This document shows positions 17,133-26,281 of a stretch of 64,000 bases of DNA, one piece after another (the stretch's first letter is position 1; every line of letters begins with the position of its first letter). Location of the stretch: NCBI RefSeq assembly GCF_003173715.1, contig NZ_CP029550.1, forward strand, positions 4,325,501-4,389,500. Direction: 5' to 3'. The notes under the pieces were generated by a model that was not told where the DNA came from, did no database searches, and saw only the letters and a list, made by a program, of their open reading frames with translations. The position numbers and the translations under genes are program-made. Source of the stretch: Methylobacterium durans (GTDB lineage: Bacteria; Pseudomonadota; Alphaproteobacteria; Rhizobiales; Beijerinckiaceae).

Positions 17133-17864
17133 ATGGCGGGCGAATGGTTCGAGCCGGTCCGGGCCTATTGCGAGCGCACGGATCCGGGATTCTGGGCGGA
17201 GCCGCTGAACGCCGCGACGAACGCCGCGTTCCTGATCGCGGCGGCGCTGGCGGGCTGGCGGGCGGTCCACGGATTCGGGAGCGGACACGCGGCGCGGGCC
17301 CCGGTCTTCGACCCGGCCGCGCTCGCCCTCTCGCTGCTCGCCGCCTGCGTCGGGGTCGGATCGTTCCTGTTCCACACCGTGGCGCTGCGCTGGTCGATGC
17401 TCGCGGACGTGATCCCGATCGCGCTGTTCATCTACGCTTACTTCCTCCTCGCCATGCGCCGCTTCCTCGGCCTCGGCGTAGCTCAGGCGACCACCGCGAC
17501 GCTCTGCTTCGCGGGCGCGAGCTTCGCCCTCGAGCCGACCTTGAGCCTCATCGCCGAGCGCGACCTCGGCACGGCGACGAACGGCTCGATCGACTACGTG
17601 CCGGCCCTCCTCGCCCTCATCGGCGTCGGCGGCGCGCTCCTCGCCTCCGCCCGCGGCACCGCGCGCCGCGAGGCGGGGCGGCGGATCCTCGCGGTGGCGG
17701 CCCTCTTCCTCGTCTCGCTCGCCTTCCGCACCGCCGACCGGGCGGCCTGCCCGGGCCTACCGACGGGCACTCATTTCCTCTGGCATCTCCTCAACGCCTG
17801 CGTGCTCTACGCGCTGATCCTGGCCGCGCTGCATGTCCGCGCGGCGGGGCCTTCCGCGAAGTGA
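17133..17864 (+). CDS. Ceramidase-family integral membrane protein
   Basis: A 243-residue multi-pass membrane protein with about seven hydrophobic helices, resembling the alkaline ceramidase/CREST family. Conserved metal-site features can be seen: the N-terminal RTDPGFWAEPLNAATNAAF with Glu/Asn, FHTVALRWSMLADVIPI (Ser-His and Asp), and the C-terminal GTHFLWHLLNACVLY with paired His. The family hydrolyses amide bonds of ceramide-like lipids; bacterial substrates are mostly unknown. A GGGGGCG stretch precedes the ATG. It is divergent from xthA. Confidence 0.75.
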   Translation: MAGEWFEPVRAYCERTDPGFWAEPLNAATNAAFLIAAALAGWRAVHGFGSGHAARAPVFDPAALALSLLAACVGVGSFLFHTVALRWSMLADVIPIALFIYAYFLLAMRRFLGLGVAQATTATLCFAGASFALEPTLSLIAERDLGTATNGSIDYVPALLALIGVGGALLASARGTARREAGRRILAVAALFLVSLAFRTADRAACPGLPTGTHFLWHLLNACVLYALILAALHVRAAGPSAK

Positions 17865-18022
17865 CGGCGCGGCGCGGCCCGTTCCTTGCGCCCCTCCGGA
17901 AATCGTTGCAGAAGAGCCCGCCGCGCGCGGGCCGGCGAGGCCGGATCTCGTGCCCGAGCCGCGGATCGAGCCGTCGACGGGCCCGCGATGCGAACCGCGT
18001 GGGATAGGCCGGGGAACAGATC

Positions 18023-19345
18023 ATGACACAGAGCTTCCGCCTCGGCGTCGCCGGTCTCGGCACCGTCGGCGCCGCCGTCGTCCGCATGATCGCCCGCCGG
18101 GCGGAGGCTCTCGCCGCCGCCACCGGACGCGAGATCCGCGTCACCGCCGTCTCCTCGCGCGACCGCACTCGCGACCGTGGCCTCGACATGGCGGGCGTGA
18201 CCTGGTTCGACGATCCCGTGGCGCTCGCGGGCTCCGGCGAGGTGGATTGCGTCGTCGAACTGATCGGGGGCTCCGAGGGCGCGGCGAAGGCGGTCGTCGA
18301 GGCGGCGATCGCGGCCGGCAAGCACGTCGTCACGGCGAACAAGGCGCTGCTCGCCCGCCACGGCGCGGCGCTCGCCAAGGCCGCCGAGGAACGCGGCGTC
18401 GCGCTGGCCTTCGAGGCGTCGGCCGCGGGCGGCATCCCCGTCGTCAAGGCGCTGCGCGAGGGATTGCCCGGCAACGCGGTCTCGCGCGTCTACGGAATCC
18501 TCAACGGCACCTGCAACTATATCCTGACCCGGATGGAACTCGAGGGGCTGACCTTCGAGGATTGCCTCAAGGACGCCCAGGCGCTCGGCTACGCCGAGGC
18601 CGATCCGACCTTCGATATCGAGGGCTTCGACACGGCCCACAAGCTCGCGATCCTGACGAGCCTCGCCTTCGGCACCGAGATCGACGCGGACGGCGTCTCG
18701 GTCGAGGGCATCTCGGCCATCCAGCCCCTCGACCTGACCATGGCCAAGGAACTCGGCTACCGAATCAAGCTGCTCGGCGTCGCGCAGCTCTCGGACGGCG
18801 GGGTCGAGCAGCGCGTGCACCCGACCATGGTGCCGAAATCCTCCTCCATCGCGCAGGTGATGGGCGTGACGAACGCAGTGACGATCGACGCCGACGCGGT
18901 GGGCGAGCTGACCCTGATCGGTCCCGGCGCCGGCGGCGAGGCGACCGCCTCGGCGGTGGTCGCCGACATCGCGGACGTGGCCGCCCGCATCGTGCGCCCG
19001 ACCTTCGGTCGCCCGACGACGCGCCTGCGTCCCGCCTCCCGGGTCGAGATGCAGCGCCACGAGGGCGGCTACTACATCCGCCTGACCGTGCACGACCGCC
19101 CCGGCGTCGCGGCGGGCGTCGCCACTCGCATGGCCGAGCGGGATATCTCGCTCGAGAGCATCCTGCAGCGCCGCACCGAGAGCGCGGCCTCGCAGGACCC
19201 GCGCGGGCGCTCGGGCCGCCCGGTGCCGCTCGTGCTGATCACCTACGCGGCGACCGAGGGCACGATCCGCGCGGCACTCGAAGCCATCGCCGCGGACGGG
19301 CTCCTCGCCGAGGCGCCGCAACTCATCCGGATTGAGCGCGAGTGA
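18023..19345 (+). CDS. hom: Homoserine dehydrogenase
   Basis: A 440-residue enzyme reducing aspartate semialdehyde to homoserine on the way to threonine and methionine. It has the N-terminal NAD(P)-binding GVAGLGTVGAAVV, the catalytic VTANKALLARHG and GGIPVVKALREGL segments, LNGTCNYILTRME, YAEADPTFDIEGFDTAHKLAIL, and a C-terminal ACT domain (about 355-440) for allosteric control. Length is typical. glpX follows 159 bases downstream, a neighbour pair often seen in alphaproteobacteria. Confidence 0.93.
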   Translation: MTQSFRLGVAGLGTVGAAVVRMIARRAEALAAATGREIRVTAVSSRDRTRDRGLDMAGVTWFDDPVALAGSGEVDCVVELIGGSEGAAKAVVEAAIAAGKHVVTANKALLARHGAALAKAAEERGVALAFEASAAGGIPVVKALREGLPGNAVSRVYGILNGTCNYILTRMELEGLTFEDCLKDAQALGYAEADPTFDIEGFDTAHKLAILTSLAFGTEIDADGVSVEGISAIQPLDLTMAKELGYRIKLLGVAQLSDGGVEQRVHPTMVPKSSSIAQVMGVTNAVTIDADAVGELTLIGPGAGGEATASAVVADIADVAARIVRPTFGRPTTRLRPASRVEMQRHEGGYYIRLTVHDRPGVAAGVATRMAERDISLESILQRRTESAASQDPRGRSGRPVPLVLITYAATEGTIRAALEAIAADGLLAEAPQLIRIERE

Positions 19346-19504
19346 GCGCGCGACTGCGCGCGAGCCCGCAGGTCGAGTGAGGATATTCTTACACGGAACG
19401 ACTCCGCGGCGAGGAAACGCGCTACAACACGGCAACAGGCGCACCGGGCAGGAGTCTCGGGAAGCGCCAGGCCGACAAAGCGGCCGCACGTGGGCGAGGA
19501 AGGC

Positions 19505-20497
19505 ATGACCGAAGCGAACCCGGAGGCGGCGCAGGGCGGCGTCGTACGCACGCTCACCCTCGAACTCGCCCGCGTGACCGAGCGCGCGGCCATCGCTGCC
19601 GCCCGCCTGCGCGGCCAGGGCAACGAGAAGGAGGCCGACCAAGCCGCCGTCGACGCCATGCGCCGCGAGCTGAACCTGCTCCCCGTGGACGGGACCGTGG
19701 TGATCGGCGAGGGTGAGCGCGATGAGGCGCCGATGCTCTACATCGGCGAGCGCATCGGCCGGGGCGGGGGCGCGGAGGTCGACCTCGCCGTCGATCCGCT
19801 GGAGGGCACCACGCTCTGCGCCAAGGACATGCCGGGCGCCATCTCCGTGATGGCGATGGCCGAGCGCGGCTCGCTGCTCGCCGCGCCAGACGTCTACATG
19901 CAGAAGATCGCGATCGGCCCCGGCTACCCGCCCGGTCTCGTCGACCTCGACGCGAGCCCGGCCGACAACATCGCGGCTCTGGCCAGGGCCAAGGGCGTTC
20001 ATCCCTCGCAGATCACCGCGATCATCCTCGACCGGCCGCGCCACATGAACCTCGTCAGCGCCGTGCGGGCGACGGGGGCGGGCATCCGCCTGATCTCGGA
20101 CGGCGACATCGCCGGCATCATCTTCACGACAAGCCCCGAGGAGACGGGCGTCGACATCTATCTCGGCACCGGCGCGGCTCCCGAGGGGGTGATTGCGGCG
20201 GGGGCGCTGCGCTGCATCGGCGGCCAGATGCAGGGCCGGCTCATCCTCGACAGCGCAGACAAGCGCGAGCGGGCCGCGCGCATGGGCATCGCGGACCCGA
20301 ACCGGAAGTACGAACTCACCGACCTCGCCCGCGGCGACGTGATCGTGGCGGCAACCGGCGTCACCGACGGGGCGCTCCTCAAGGGCGTGCGCTTCAAGCC
20401 CGGCGTGATCGAGACCGAGACGGTCGTCTACCGCTCGTCGACCGGAACCGTCCGCCGCATCCTGGGCGAGCACCGAGCCCAGCGCTTCGAGGGGTAG
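19505..20497 (+). CDS. glpX: Class II fructose-1,6-bisphosphatase
   Basis: A 330-residue GlpX-type phosphatase that dephosphorylates fructose-1,6-bisphosphate, and in some relatives sedoheptulose-1,7-bisphosphate, in gluconeogenesis and sugar-phosphate cycling. The metal and substrate motifs are clear: GEGERDEAPMLYIGE near residue 60, and DLAVDPLEGTTL near 87. Start ATG 19505 has GAGGAAG just upstream. It is needed for sugar synthesis when growing on C1-C4 substrates such as those used by neighbouring genes. Confidence 0.92.
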   Translation: MTEANPEAAQGGVVRTLTLELARVTERAAIAAARLRGQGNEKEADQAAVDAMRRELNLLPVDGTVVIGEGERDEAPMLYIGERIGRGGGAEVDLAVDPLEGTTLCAKDMPGAISVMAMAERGSLLAAPDVYMQKIAIGPGYPPGLVDLDASPADNIAALARAKGVHPSQITAIILDRPRHMNLVSAVRATGAGIRLISDGDIAGIIFTTSPEETGVDIYLGTGAAPEGVIAAGALRCIGGQMQGRLILDSADKRERAARMGIADPNRKYELTDLARGDVIVAATGVTDGALLKGVRFKPGVIETETVVYRSSTGTVRRILGEHRAQRFEG

Positions 20498-20532
20498 GAC
20501 GCGCCGGCGTCGCGAAGGTCCGGGCGTCCACG

Positions 20533-20564
20533 AAAAGGGGCGGGCGCCTCTCGGCACCCGCCCC
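20533..20564 (-). terminator. Terminator of the TPR lipoprotein gene
   Basis: The stem GGGGCGGG (20537-20544) pairs with CCCGCCCC (20557-20564). On the minus strand it is followed by TTTT (20533-20536). It lies between two convergent genes and fits the minus-strand gene best. Confidence 0.7.
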
Positions 20565-20588
20565 GAACATCCGATCCGGCTCGGCCGA

Positions 20589-21461
20589 TCAGTTGAACAG
20601 CGAGCTGACCCCGCCCTGCACACGGCCGAGGCCCTGCTTGGCGATGGCGTTGCCCGGCTCGATCTGAGCGGCGCGCTGGTAGCTCTCCGCCGCCTCCTTC
20701 TTGCGGTTCGACTTCTCGTAGGCGAGGCCGCGATAGGCCCAGGAGGTGGCGTCCTTGTTGTTCACGTTGAGCGCCGCGTTGTAGTCCTCGATCGCCTTGT
20801 CGTACTGGTTCGTGGCGATCAGGCTCTGGCCGCGGGCGGCGTAGGGCGCGCTCACGAAGGGGTTCCGGTCGATCGCCGCGTCGAAATCGGCGATAGCCTG
20901 CTGGTTCTGACCCTGCTTCTGCCGGACGAGGCCGCGGGCATGGTAGGCCTCGGCCGATTCCGGCAGCATCCGGATCGCCATGTTGAGGTCGTTGAGGGCG
21001 CCGTCGAGGTCGCCCTGCGCCCGCAGAACGTTGGCACGGCCGATATAGGCGGGGCCGTAATTCGGATCGGCCGAGATCGCCTTGGAGAAATCCTGCAGGG
21101 CCGCGTCGTTGCGGCCGGTCTGGCGGTAGGCCAGCGCCCGGTTGTTGAAGGCCGAAGCCGAGTTCGGATCGATCTGAACCGCCTTGGTGAAGTCGGTGAT
21201 CGCCTCGCCGAACTGGCCGGCGCGGGCATAGGCCGCGCCGCGGGTGTTGTAGGCCGAAGCGTCGTTCGGGTTGCGCTGGATCACCTCGGACAGGGAGGCG
21301 ATGTTGACGTTCGTCGCGCCCGTCGCGTCCGTCTCCAGCACCGCGTATTGCTTCGGGCCGGCGGCACTGCCGACCGTCTCGCAACCGGCCAGCGCCGCGG
21401 CAGCCAGCGCCACGGCTGCAACCAGCCCGGCCTTCCGTCCCGCCAAGCTCAATGACGTCAT
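20589..21461 (-). CDS. TPR-repeat lipoprotein
   Basis: A 290-residue protein made of about six tetratricopeptide repeats (for example AYNTRGAAYARAGQFGEAITDFTKAVQIDP). The N-terminus MTSLSLAGRKAGLVAAVALAAAALAGC is a lipoprotein signal with lipobox LAGC, so it should be anchored to a membrane by Cys27. The start is the internal ATG at 21461; upstream codons look non-coding. It resembles NlpI-type scaffolds for envelope enzymes, but partners are not known. Two small export/envelope themes elsewhere in the window are compatible with such a role. Confidence 0.83.
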   Translation of the reverse strand: MTSLSLAGRKAGLVAAVALAAAALAGCETVGSAAGPKQYAVLETDATGATNVNIASLSEVIQRNPNDASAYNTRGAAYARAGQFGEAITDFTKAVQIDPNSASAFNNRALAYRQTGRNDAALQDFSKAISADPNYGPAYIGRANVLRAQGDLDGALNDLNMAIRMLPESAEAYHARGLVRQKQGQNQQAIADFDAAIDRNPFVSAPYAARGQSLIATNQYDKAIEDYNAALNVNNKDATSWAYRGLAYEKSNRKKEAAESYQRAAQIEPGNAIAKQGLGRVQGGVSSLFN

Positions 21462-21769
21462 CGCCCCGCTCTCCTTGAGCCCCCGCGCCACCCGCGCGTC
21501 AGGCCCTCGTCCATCCGCTCCGTGCCGGCACGCCCGCGGCGTCCGGCTCGCCCCCGGTCTCGTCCTGCGGGCGAAAGGCCGGGGCACTCTCCCCGATCGC
21601 GGTGAACGCCCGCTTAAGGTCGAGGAATGTTTCCGCTGAAGCGGCTGGATGTGGCGAAGGTATGGCCCCCTCGGGCAGCCCCGGGAAATCGCGCTCCGCC
21701 AGCCGCATGCGGCGGGACGGTGTGGCGGGAAGGACCCAGATTGCGGGCTGATCGGGCCCGCCGCCTGGT
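21462..21769. other. Intergenic, no convincing gene
   Basis: This 308-base gap lies upstream of the TPR gene and downstream of purK. A 69-codon minus-strand frame (21499-21708) is open with fairly natural residues, but it has no clear ribosome-binding site or recognised family, so it is not called. Confidence 0.35.
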
Positions 21770-22867
21770 TCAGGGAATCAGGCGCGTGACGTGTCCCATC
21801 TTGCGGCCGGGTCGCGCCTCGCCCTTGCCGTAGAGGTGCAGGTGGGCGCCCGGCCGGGCGAGGAGTTCGGCCCAGCCGTCGGCCTCCGCGCCGATCAGGT
21901 TGTGCATCTCGACCGCCATGCCGCCCGTGCGCGCGGCGTCCCCGAGGGGCCAGCCGCAGACGGCGCGCACGTGCTGGGCGAATTGGGAGGTCAGCGCCCC
22001 CTCTATTGTCCAGTGCCCGGAATTGTGGACCCGCGGCGCGATCTCGTTGACGACGACCCGCTCGGATCCGCCCTCCCGCACCAGGAACATCTCGACCGCG
22101 AGGACGCCGACATAGTCGAGCGCCTCGGCGATGCGCCGCGCGATGTCGATCGCGCTCCGGGCCGTCTCCGGGGCGATGCCGGCCGCGGGCACGCGGGTGA
22201 CCGCCAGGATGTGGTCGCGGTGCTCGTTCTCGCAGAGGTCGAAGGCGGCGAAGGACCCGTCCGCCGAGCGGGCGGCCACGACGGAGACCTCGCGCTCGAA
22301 TCGCACGAAGCCTTCGAGGATCAGCGGCGCGCCGCCGAACTCCGCCATGATCGCCGAGCGGTCGACGGGGCCTTCCGCCCGGATCATGCGCTGGCCCTTG
22401 CCGTCGTAGCCGAAGCGGCGGGTCTTCAGCACCGCCGGGCGGCCGATGGCGGCGATGGCGCGGTCGAGGTCGTCGCCGCTGTCGACGGCGCGGAACGGCG
22501 CGGTCGGGATGCCGAGGTCGTTGATGAAGGTCTTCTCGGCGAGGCGATCCTGCGTGGTCGCCAGCGCGTGCGCGCTCGGGTGTAGCGGCGCGCCGGCGGC
22601 CAGGATCTCCGCGGTCTCGCGCGGGATGTTCTCGAACTCATAGGTGACGACGTCGACGCTTCCCACGAAGGCTCTCAGCGCGGCCGCGTCGTCATAGGCT
22701 GCGATCGTCGTCTGCGCGGCGACGTCGAAGGCGGGGCTGTCCGCGTCGGGGGCGAAGACGTGCACCTTCAGGCCGTAATTCGCCGCCGCGAGCGCGATCA
22801 TGCGGCCGAGCTGGCCGCCCCCGACGATGCCGAGGGTGGAACCGGGTGTCAGGATACGCGCGATCAC
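21770..22867 (-). CDS. purK: N5-carboxyaminoimidazole ribonucleotide synthase
   Basis: A 365-residue ATP-grasp enzyme carboxylating AIR in purine synthesis. It starts at GTG 22867, overlapping the purE stop in GTGA. Motifs: the N-terminal [18 protein letters not shown], the ATP-grasp segment [34 protein letters not shown], and the metal site [29 protein letters not shown]. Length is normal. Confidence 0.93.
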   Translation of the reverse strand: MIARILTPGSTLGIVGGGQLGRMIALAAANYGLKVHVFAPDADSPAFDVAAQTTIAAYDDAAALRAFVGSVDVVTYEFENIPRETAEILAAGAPLHPSAHALATTQDRLAEKTFINDLGIPTAPFRAVDSGDDLDRAIAAIGRPAVLKTRRFGYDGKGQRMIRAEGPVDRSAIMAEFGGAPLILEGFVRFEREVSVVAARSADGSFAAFDLCENEHRDHILAVTRVPAAGIAPETARSAIDIARRIAEALDYVGVLAVEMFLVREGGSERVVVNEIAPRVHNSGHWTIEGALTSQFAQHVRAVCGWPLGDAARTGGMAVEMHNLIGAEADGWAELLARPGAHLHLYGKGEARPGRKMGHVTRLIP

Positions 22868-23364
22868 GGGCTGGTCTCTGTCTCCGGCCGCTCCGCCACG
22901 GCCTCGCTCTGCGCCTGCCGCCACGCCTCGAGGCGCTCGGCGAGCCCTTCGTCCGTCAGTGCCAGCACCGCGGCCGCGAGCAGGGCGGCGTTCACCGCGC
23001 CGGCCCTGCCGATCGCCAGCGTTCCGACCGGGATGCCGGCCGGCATCTGCACGATCGAGAGCAGGCTGTCCTGGCCTGAGAGCGCCTTCGATTCCACCGG
23101 CACGCCGAAGACTGGCAGGCTCGTGAGCGCCGCCGTCATGCCGGGCAGATGGGCGGCCCCGCCCGCCCCCGCGATCACCACCTTGTGGCCGGCAGCCCGG
23201 GCACCCTTGGCGAAGGCGTAGAGCCGGTCCGGCGTGCGATGGGCCGAGACGATGCGCGTCTCGTGAGGAACGCCGAGGGCGTCGAGGGTTTCGGCCGCGT
23301 GCCGCATGGTCGCCCAGTCGGACTGGCTCCCCATGATGATCGCGACCGGGCGCGCTGCCGCCAT
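22864..23364 (-). CDS. purE: N5-CAIR mutase, PurE catalytic subunit
   Basis: A 166-residue class I PurE that converts N5-CAIR to CAIR. The signature [19 protein letters not shown] near the N-terminus, the catalytic-loop [13 protein letters not shown], and [17 protein letters not shown] are present. It is first in a two-gene operon with purK (four-base overlap). The last 20 residues ([16 protein letters not shown]) are a non-conserved acidic tail. Confidence 0.94.
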   Translation of the reverse strand: MAAARPVAIIMGSQSDWATMRHAAETLDALGVPHETRIVSAHRTPDRLYAFAKGARAAGHKVVIAGAGGAAHLPGMTAALTSLPVFGVPVESKALSGQDSLLSIVQMPAGIPVGTLAIGRAGAVNAALLAAAVLALTDEGLAERLEAWRQAQSEAVAERPETETSP

Positions 23365-23490
23365 CGTCTCCCATCCGTGCTGCGAGAGGGCGCCGCGGGC
23401 CCGCTGGCGGGCCTTCAGGCGCGATCCCGCCGAATACAGGCGCGCCGCCGGCCCGGCAAGCGCGGGGCGGCGATCGGCACGGGACAGCGT

Positions 23491-23709
23491 TCAGGCGATG
23501 ATGTCGGGGGTGATCTGATCTTCGAGGTAGGAGATCCGGTCGCGCAGCGTCAGCTTGCGCTTCTTCAGCCGCTGGATCTGGAGCTGGTCGCCGGCGACGT
23601 TCCGCTCCAGCGCGTCGATCGCGCTGTCGAGGTCGCGGTGCTCCTCCTTGAGCCGCGCCAGCTCGCCAGCGAGATCGACCTGCCCATCCTCGACCAACTC
23701 AACCGCCAT
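23491..23709 (-). CDS. DUF465 small coiled-coil protein
   Basis: A 72-residue protein of the DUF465/YdcH type. Two predicted helices can form a coiled-coil hairpin: LAGELARLKEEHRDLDSAIDALER, then LQIQRLKKRKLTLRDRISYLED, the latter holding the family-typical LKKRKL motif. The start is placed at ATG 23709 (MAVELVEDGQ), although an in-frame ATG at 23757 exists. Molecular role unknown. It is upstream of purE on the same strand and divergent from another DUF465 gene. Confidence 0.75.
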   Translation of the reverse strand: MAVELVEDGQVDLAGELARLKEEHRDLDSAIDALERNVAGDQLQIQRLKKRKLTLRDRISYLEDQITPDIIA

Positions 23710-23933
23710 CGTCGCTTGCAATTCCCGGGATGCGCTCGCCGCGAGACCATGCGTCACGGCCGCGCTTGCGGCAAGGGGTGCCGCAGGGCCTCTCCTCAGG
23801 AGCCTCGATCAGCCTCTCAAGTCCGGCGCGAGGACGCAAGATTTCGTGAGGCATGCGGGCCCGAATCGCTTCGACAGCCGGCTCATCCTGTGTCAGTCTA
23901 CCCGAGTCGGAACGATGACAGGAGATACGACTC

Positions 23934-24119
23934 ATGTCGCTGCAGACGCATCTGAGCCAGCTCACCCGGAAGCATGAAGCCCTCGAGCGTGAGATTCAGG
24001 AAGCGATCCTCAGTCCCTCCGAGGACGATCTGCACATTGCCGAACTCAAGCGACGCAAGCTCCACCTCAAGGACGAGATCAACCGCCTTCAGGCCACCTC
24101 AGACGAAACGGTGCACTGA
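23934..24119 (+). CDS. DUF465 small protein (YdcH-like)
   Basis: A 61-residue DUF465 protein: SLQTHLSQLTRKHEALEREIQEAI, a short acidic linker, then IAELKRRKLHLKDEINRLQA with the hallmark LKRRKLHLKDEI. AGGAGA lies before the ATG. It forms a divergent pair with the DUF465 gene at 23491-23709; both keep the motif, so they are probably paralogs. Function is unknown, although the family is small, cytoplasmic and conserved. Confidence 0.82.
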   Translation: MSLQTHLSQLTRKHEALEREIQEAILSPSEDDLHIAELKRRKLHLKDEINRLQATSDETVH

Positions 24120-24154
24120 CCGTCCTGCCCCAGATTTCCCGTTCTGAGTTCGTA

Positions 24155-24190
24155 GCCGCCGCGCTGGGCCGACAGCGCGGCGGTTTTGTT
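24155..24190 (+). terminator. Terminator after the DUF465 gene
   Basis: The stem GCCGCCGCGCTG (24155-24166) pairs with CAGCGCGGCGG (24173-24183), followed by TTTTGTTT. Strong hairpin with a T-rich tail 36 bases past the stop. Confidence 0.85.
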
Positions 24191-24284
24191 TGAGCCGTCC
24201 GCACCGACAGGGCGGCCGGCTCTGCTACAATCCGGAGCCTGTCAGCCCGGCGAGCGGCCGCGAGCGGACGCCCGAGGACATCCC

Positions 24285-26219
24285 ATGAGCGCCACGCCCG
24301 TCCCGCCGGCCCTCCCCGGACGCTACGCGGAGGTCTACGCCGACTCGCTCGCCGATCCCGAGACCTTCTGGCTCGCCGCCGCCCGCGCCGTCGACTGGGA
24401 GACCGCGCCTAGCCGGGCCTTCGACGCCGAGGCCGGCAGCTACGGCCGCTGGTTCCCGGACGCGCGCCTCAACGCCTGCCACAACGCGATCGACCGCCAC
24501 GTCGCGGCGGGGCGCGGCGGGCAGGCCGCCATCATCCACGATTCCCCCGTCACCGGCACGAAGCGGCGGATCACCTACGCCGAGTTGCAAGAGGAGGTCG
24601 CGACGCTCGCCGCCGTGCTCTCGGACCTCGGGGTCGGCAAGGGGGACCGCGTCGTCCTCTACATGCCGATGGTGCCCGAGGCCCTTGTCGGCATGTTCGC
24701 CTGCGCTCGCCTCGGGGCGGTGCACTCGGTGGTGTTCGGCGGCTTCGCCGCGAACGAGCTCGCCGTGCGGATCGAGGACGCGAGCCCGAAGGTGGTGCTC
24801 GCCGCCTCCTGCGGCGTCGAGCCGAGCCGGGTCGTCGCCTACAAGCCGCTTCTCGACGCCGCGATCGAGGCTTCGGAGCACAAACCCGATTCCTGCCTGA
24901 TCCTGCAGCGCCCGCAATGCGAGGCCAGCCTCGTCGCCGGCCGGGACCGGGACTGGGCGGAGACGGTGCAGGCCGCCAGGGCCGCGGGCCGGCGGGCGGA
25001 GTGCGTCACGGTGGCGGCGACCGACCCGCTCTACATCCTCTATACGTCCGGCACGACGGGGAAGCCCAAGGGCGTGGTGCGCGACACGGGCGGCTATCTC
25101 GTGGCTCTCGCGTGGTCGATGGCCAACCTCTACGACGTGGCCCCCGGCGAGGTCTATTTCTGCGCCTCCGACATCGGCTGGGTCGTCGGCCATTCCTACA
25201 TCGTCTACGCGCCCCTCGTGCACGGCTGCACCACCGTCCTCTACGAGGGCAAGCCGGTCGGCACGCCGGATGCCGGCGCCTTCTGGCGCGTCGCCTCCGA
25301 GCACGGCGTCGCCTGCCTCTTCACGGCACCGACGGCTCTGCGCGCCATCAAGAAAGAGGATCCGCGCGGCGAGCGCGTCGCGGGCTACGACCTTTCGCGC
25401 TTCCGCACCCTGTTCCTCGCGGGCGAGCGGGCGGACCCGGATTCCGTCGCCTGGGCCGAACGCACGCTCGAACGCCCCGTGATCGACCATTGGTGGCAGA
25501 CGGAGACGGGCTGGGCCATCTCCGGCAACCCGGTCGGCCTCGGCCAGCTTCCGGTCAAGCACGGCAGCGCCTGCGTGCCGATGCCGGGCTACGACGTGCG
25601 GGTGCTCGACGAGGGCGGACGGCCGCTCGGCCCCGACATCATGGGCACGATCGCGATCCGCCTCCCGCTGCCGCCCGGCTGCCTGCCGACGCTGTGGGGC
25701 TCCGAGGAGCGCATGCGCCGCAGCTACCTCACCACCTTCCCCGGCTACTACGACACCTCCGATGCGGGGATCCGCGACGCGGACGGCTACGTCACGGTGC
25801 TCGGGCGAACCGACGACATCATCAACGTGGCCGGCCACCGGCTCTCGACCGGCGGCATGGAGGCGGTGCTGGCCTCCCACCCGGATGTGGCCGAATGCGC
25901 CGTCATCGGCATCCGCGACGCGCTCAAGGGCGAGGCGCCCTGCGGCTTCGTGGTGCTGAAGGCGCAGGTGGAGCGCGACCCGGCCGAGATCGAGCGCGAG
26001 CTGGTCGCGCTGGTGCGCAAACGCATCGGTCCCGTGGCGGCCTTCAAGCTGGCGCTCACCGTCCCGCGGCTGCCGAAGACCCGCTCCGGCAAGATCCTGC
26101 GCGGCACCATGAAGCGCATCGCCGACCACGAGCCCTGGACCATGCCGCCGACGATCGACGATGCCGGCGCCCTCGACGAGATCGGCGAGAGCCTGCGGGC
26201 GCGAGGGATCGGCACCTGA
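24285..26219 (+). CDS. prpE: Propionyl-CoA synthetase
   Basis: A 644-residue acyl-CoA synthetase of the acetyl/propionyl-CoA ligase group. It has the N-terminal ACAS extension (YAEVYADSLADPETFWLAAA), the P-loop YTSGTTGKPKGVV, the DHWWQTETGW adenylate motif, GRTDDIINVAGHRLSTGGME, and the acetylation-type Lys near the C-terminus in [13 protein letters not shown]. Conserved features such as NACHNAIDRHV and VVFGGFAANELAVRIEDA match PrpE rather than Acs; the true Acs of this genome is at 41203-43152. It activates propionate for the methylmalonyl-CoA or methylcitrate routes. Confidence 0.82.
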   Translation: MSATPVPPALPGRYAEVYADSLADPETFWLAAARAVDWETAPSRAFDAEAGSYGRWFPDARLNACHNAIDRHVAAGRGGQAAIIHDSPVTGTKRRITYAELQEEVATLAAVLSDLGVGKGDRVVLYMPMVPEALVGMFACARLGAVHSVVFGGFAANELAVRIEDASPKVVLAASCGVEPSRVVAYKPLLDAAIEASEHKPDSCLILQRPQCEASLVAGRDRDWAETVQAARAAGRRAECVTVAATDPLYILYTSGTTGKPKGVVRDTGGYLVALAWSMANLYDVAPGEVYFCASDIGWVVGHSYIVYAPLVHGCTTVLYEGKPVGTPDAGAFWRVASEHGVACLFTAPTALRAIKKEDPRGERVAGYDLSRFRTLFLAGERADPDSVAWAERTLERPVIDHWWQTETGWAISGNPVGLGQLPVKHGSACVPMPGYDVRVLDEGGRPLGPDIMGTIAIRLPLPPGCLPTLWGSEERMRRSYLTTFPGYYDTSDAGIRDADGYVTVLGRTDDIINVAGHRLSTGGMEAVLASHPDVAECAVIGIRDALKGEAPCGFVVLKAQVERDPAEIERELVALVRKRIGPVAAFKLALTVPRLPKTRSGKILRGTMKRIADHEPWTMPPTIDDAGALDEIGESLRARGIGT

Positions 26220-26281
26220 CCGGAGGCTGGTCAACCGGGCCGGCCGCGCCACATCGCCTCCACTCTGCTCCGGAGACCCGC

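Noticed and set aside
17807..20623. 938-codon minus-strand frame opposite hom and glpX
   Set aside because: Long antisense frames are expected at this GC content, and hom and glpX are unambiguous.
21499..21708. 69-codon minus-strand frame between purK and the TPR gene
   Set aside because: Reads fairly naturally but has no ribosome-binding site or known family; left as undecided rather than called.
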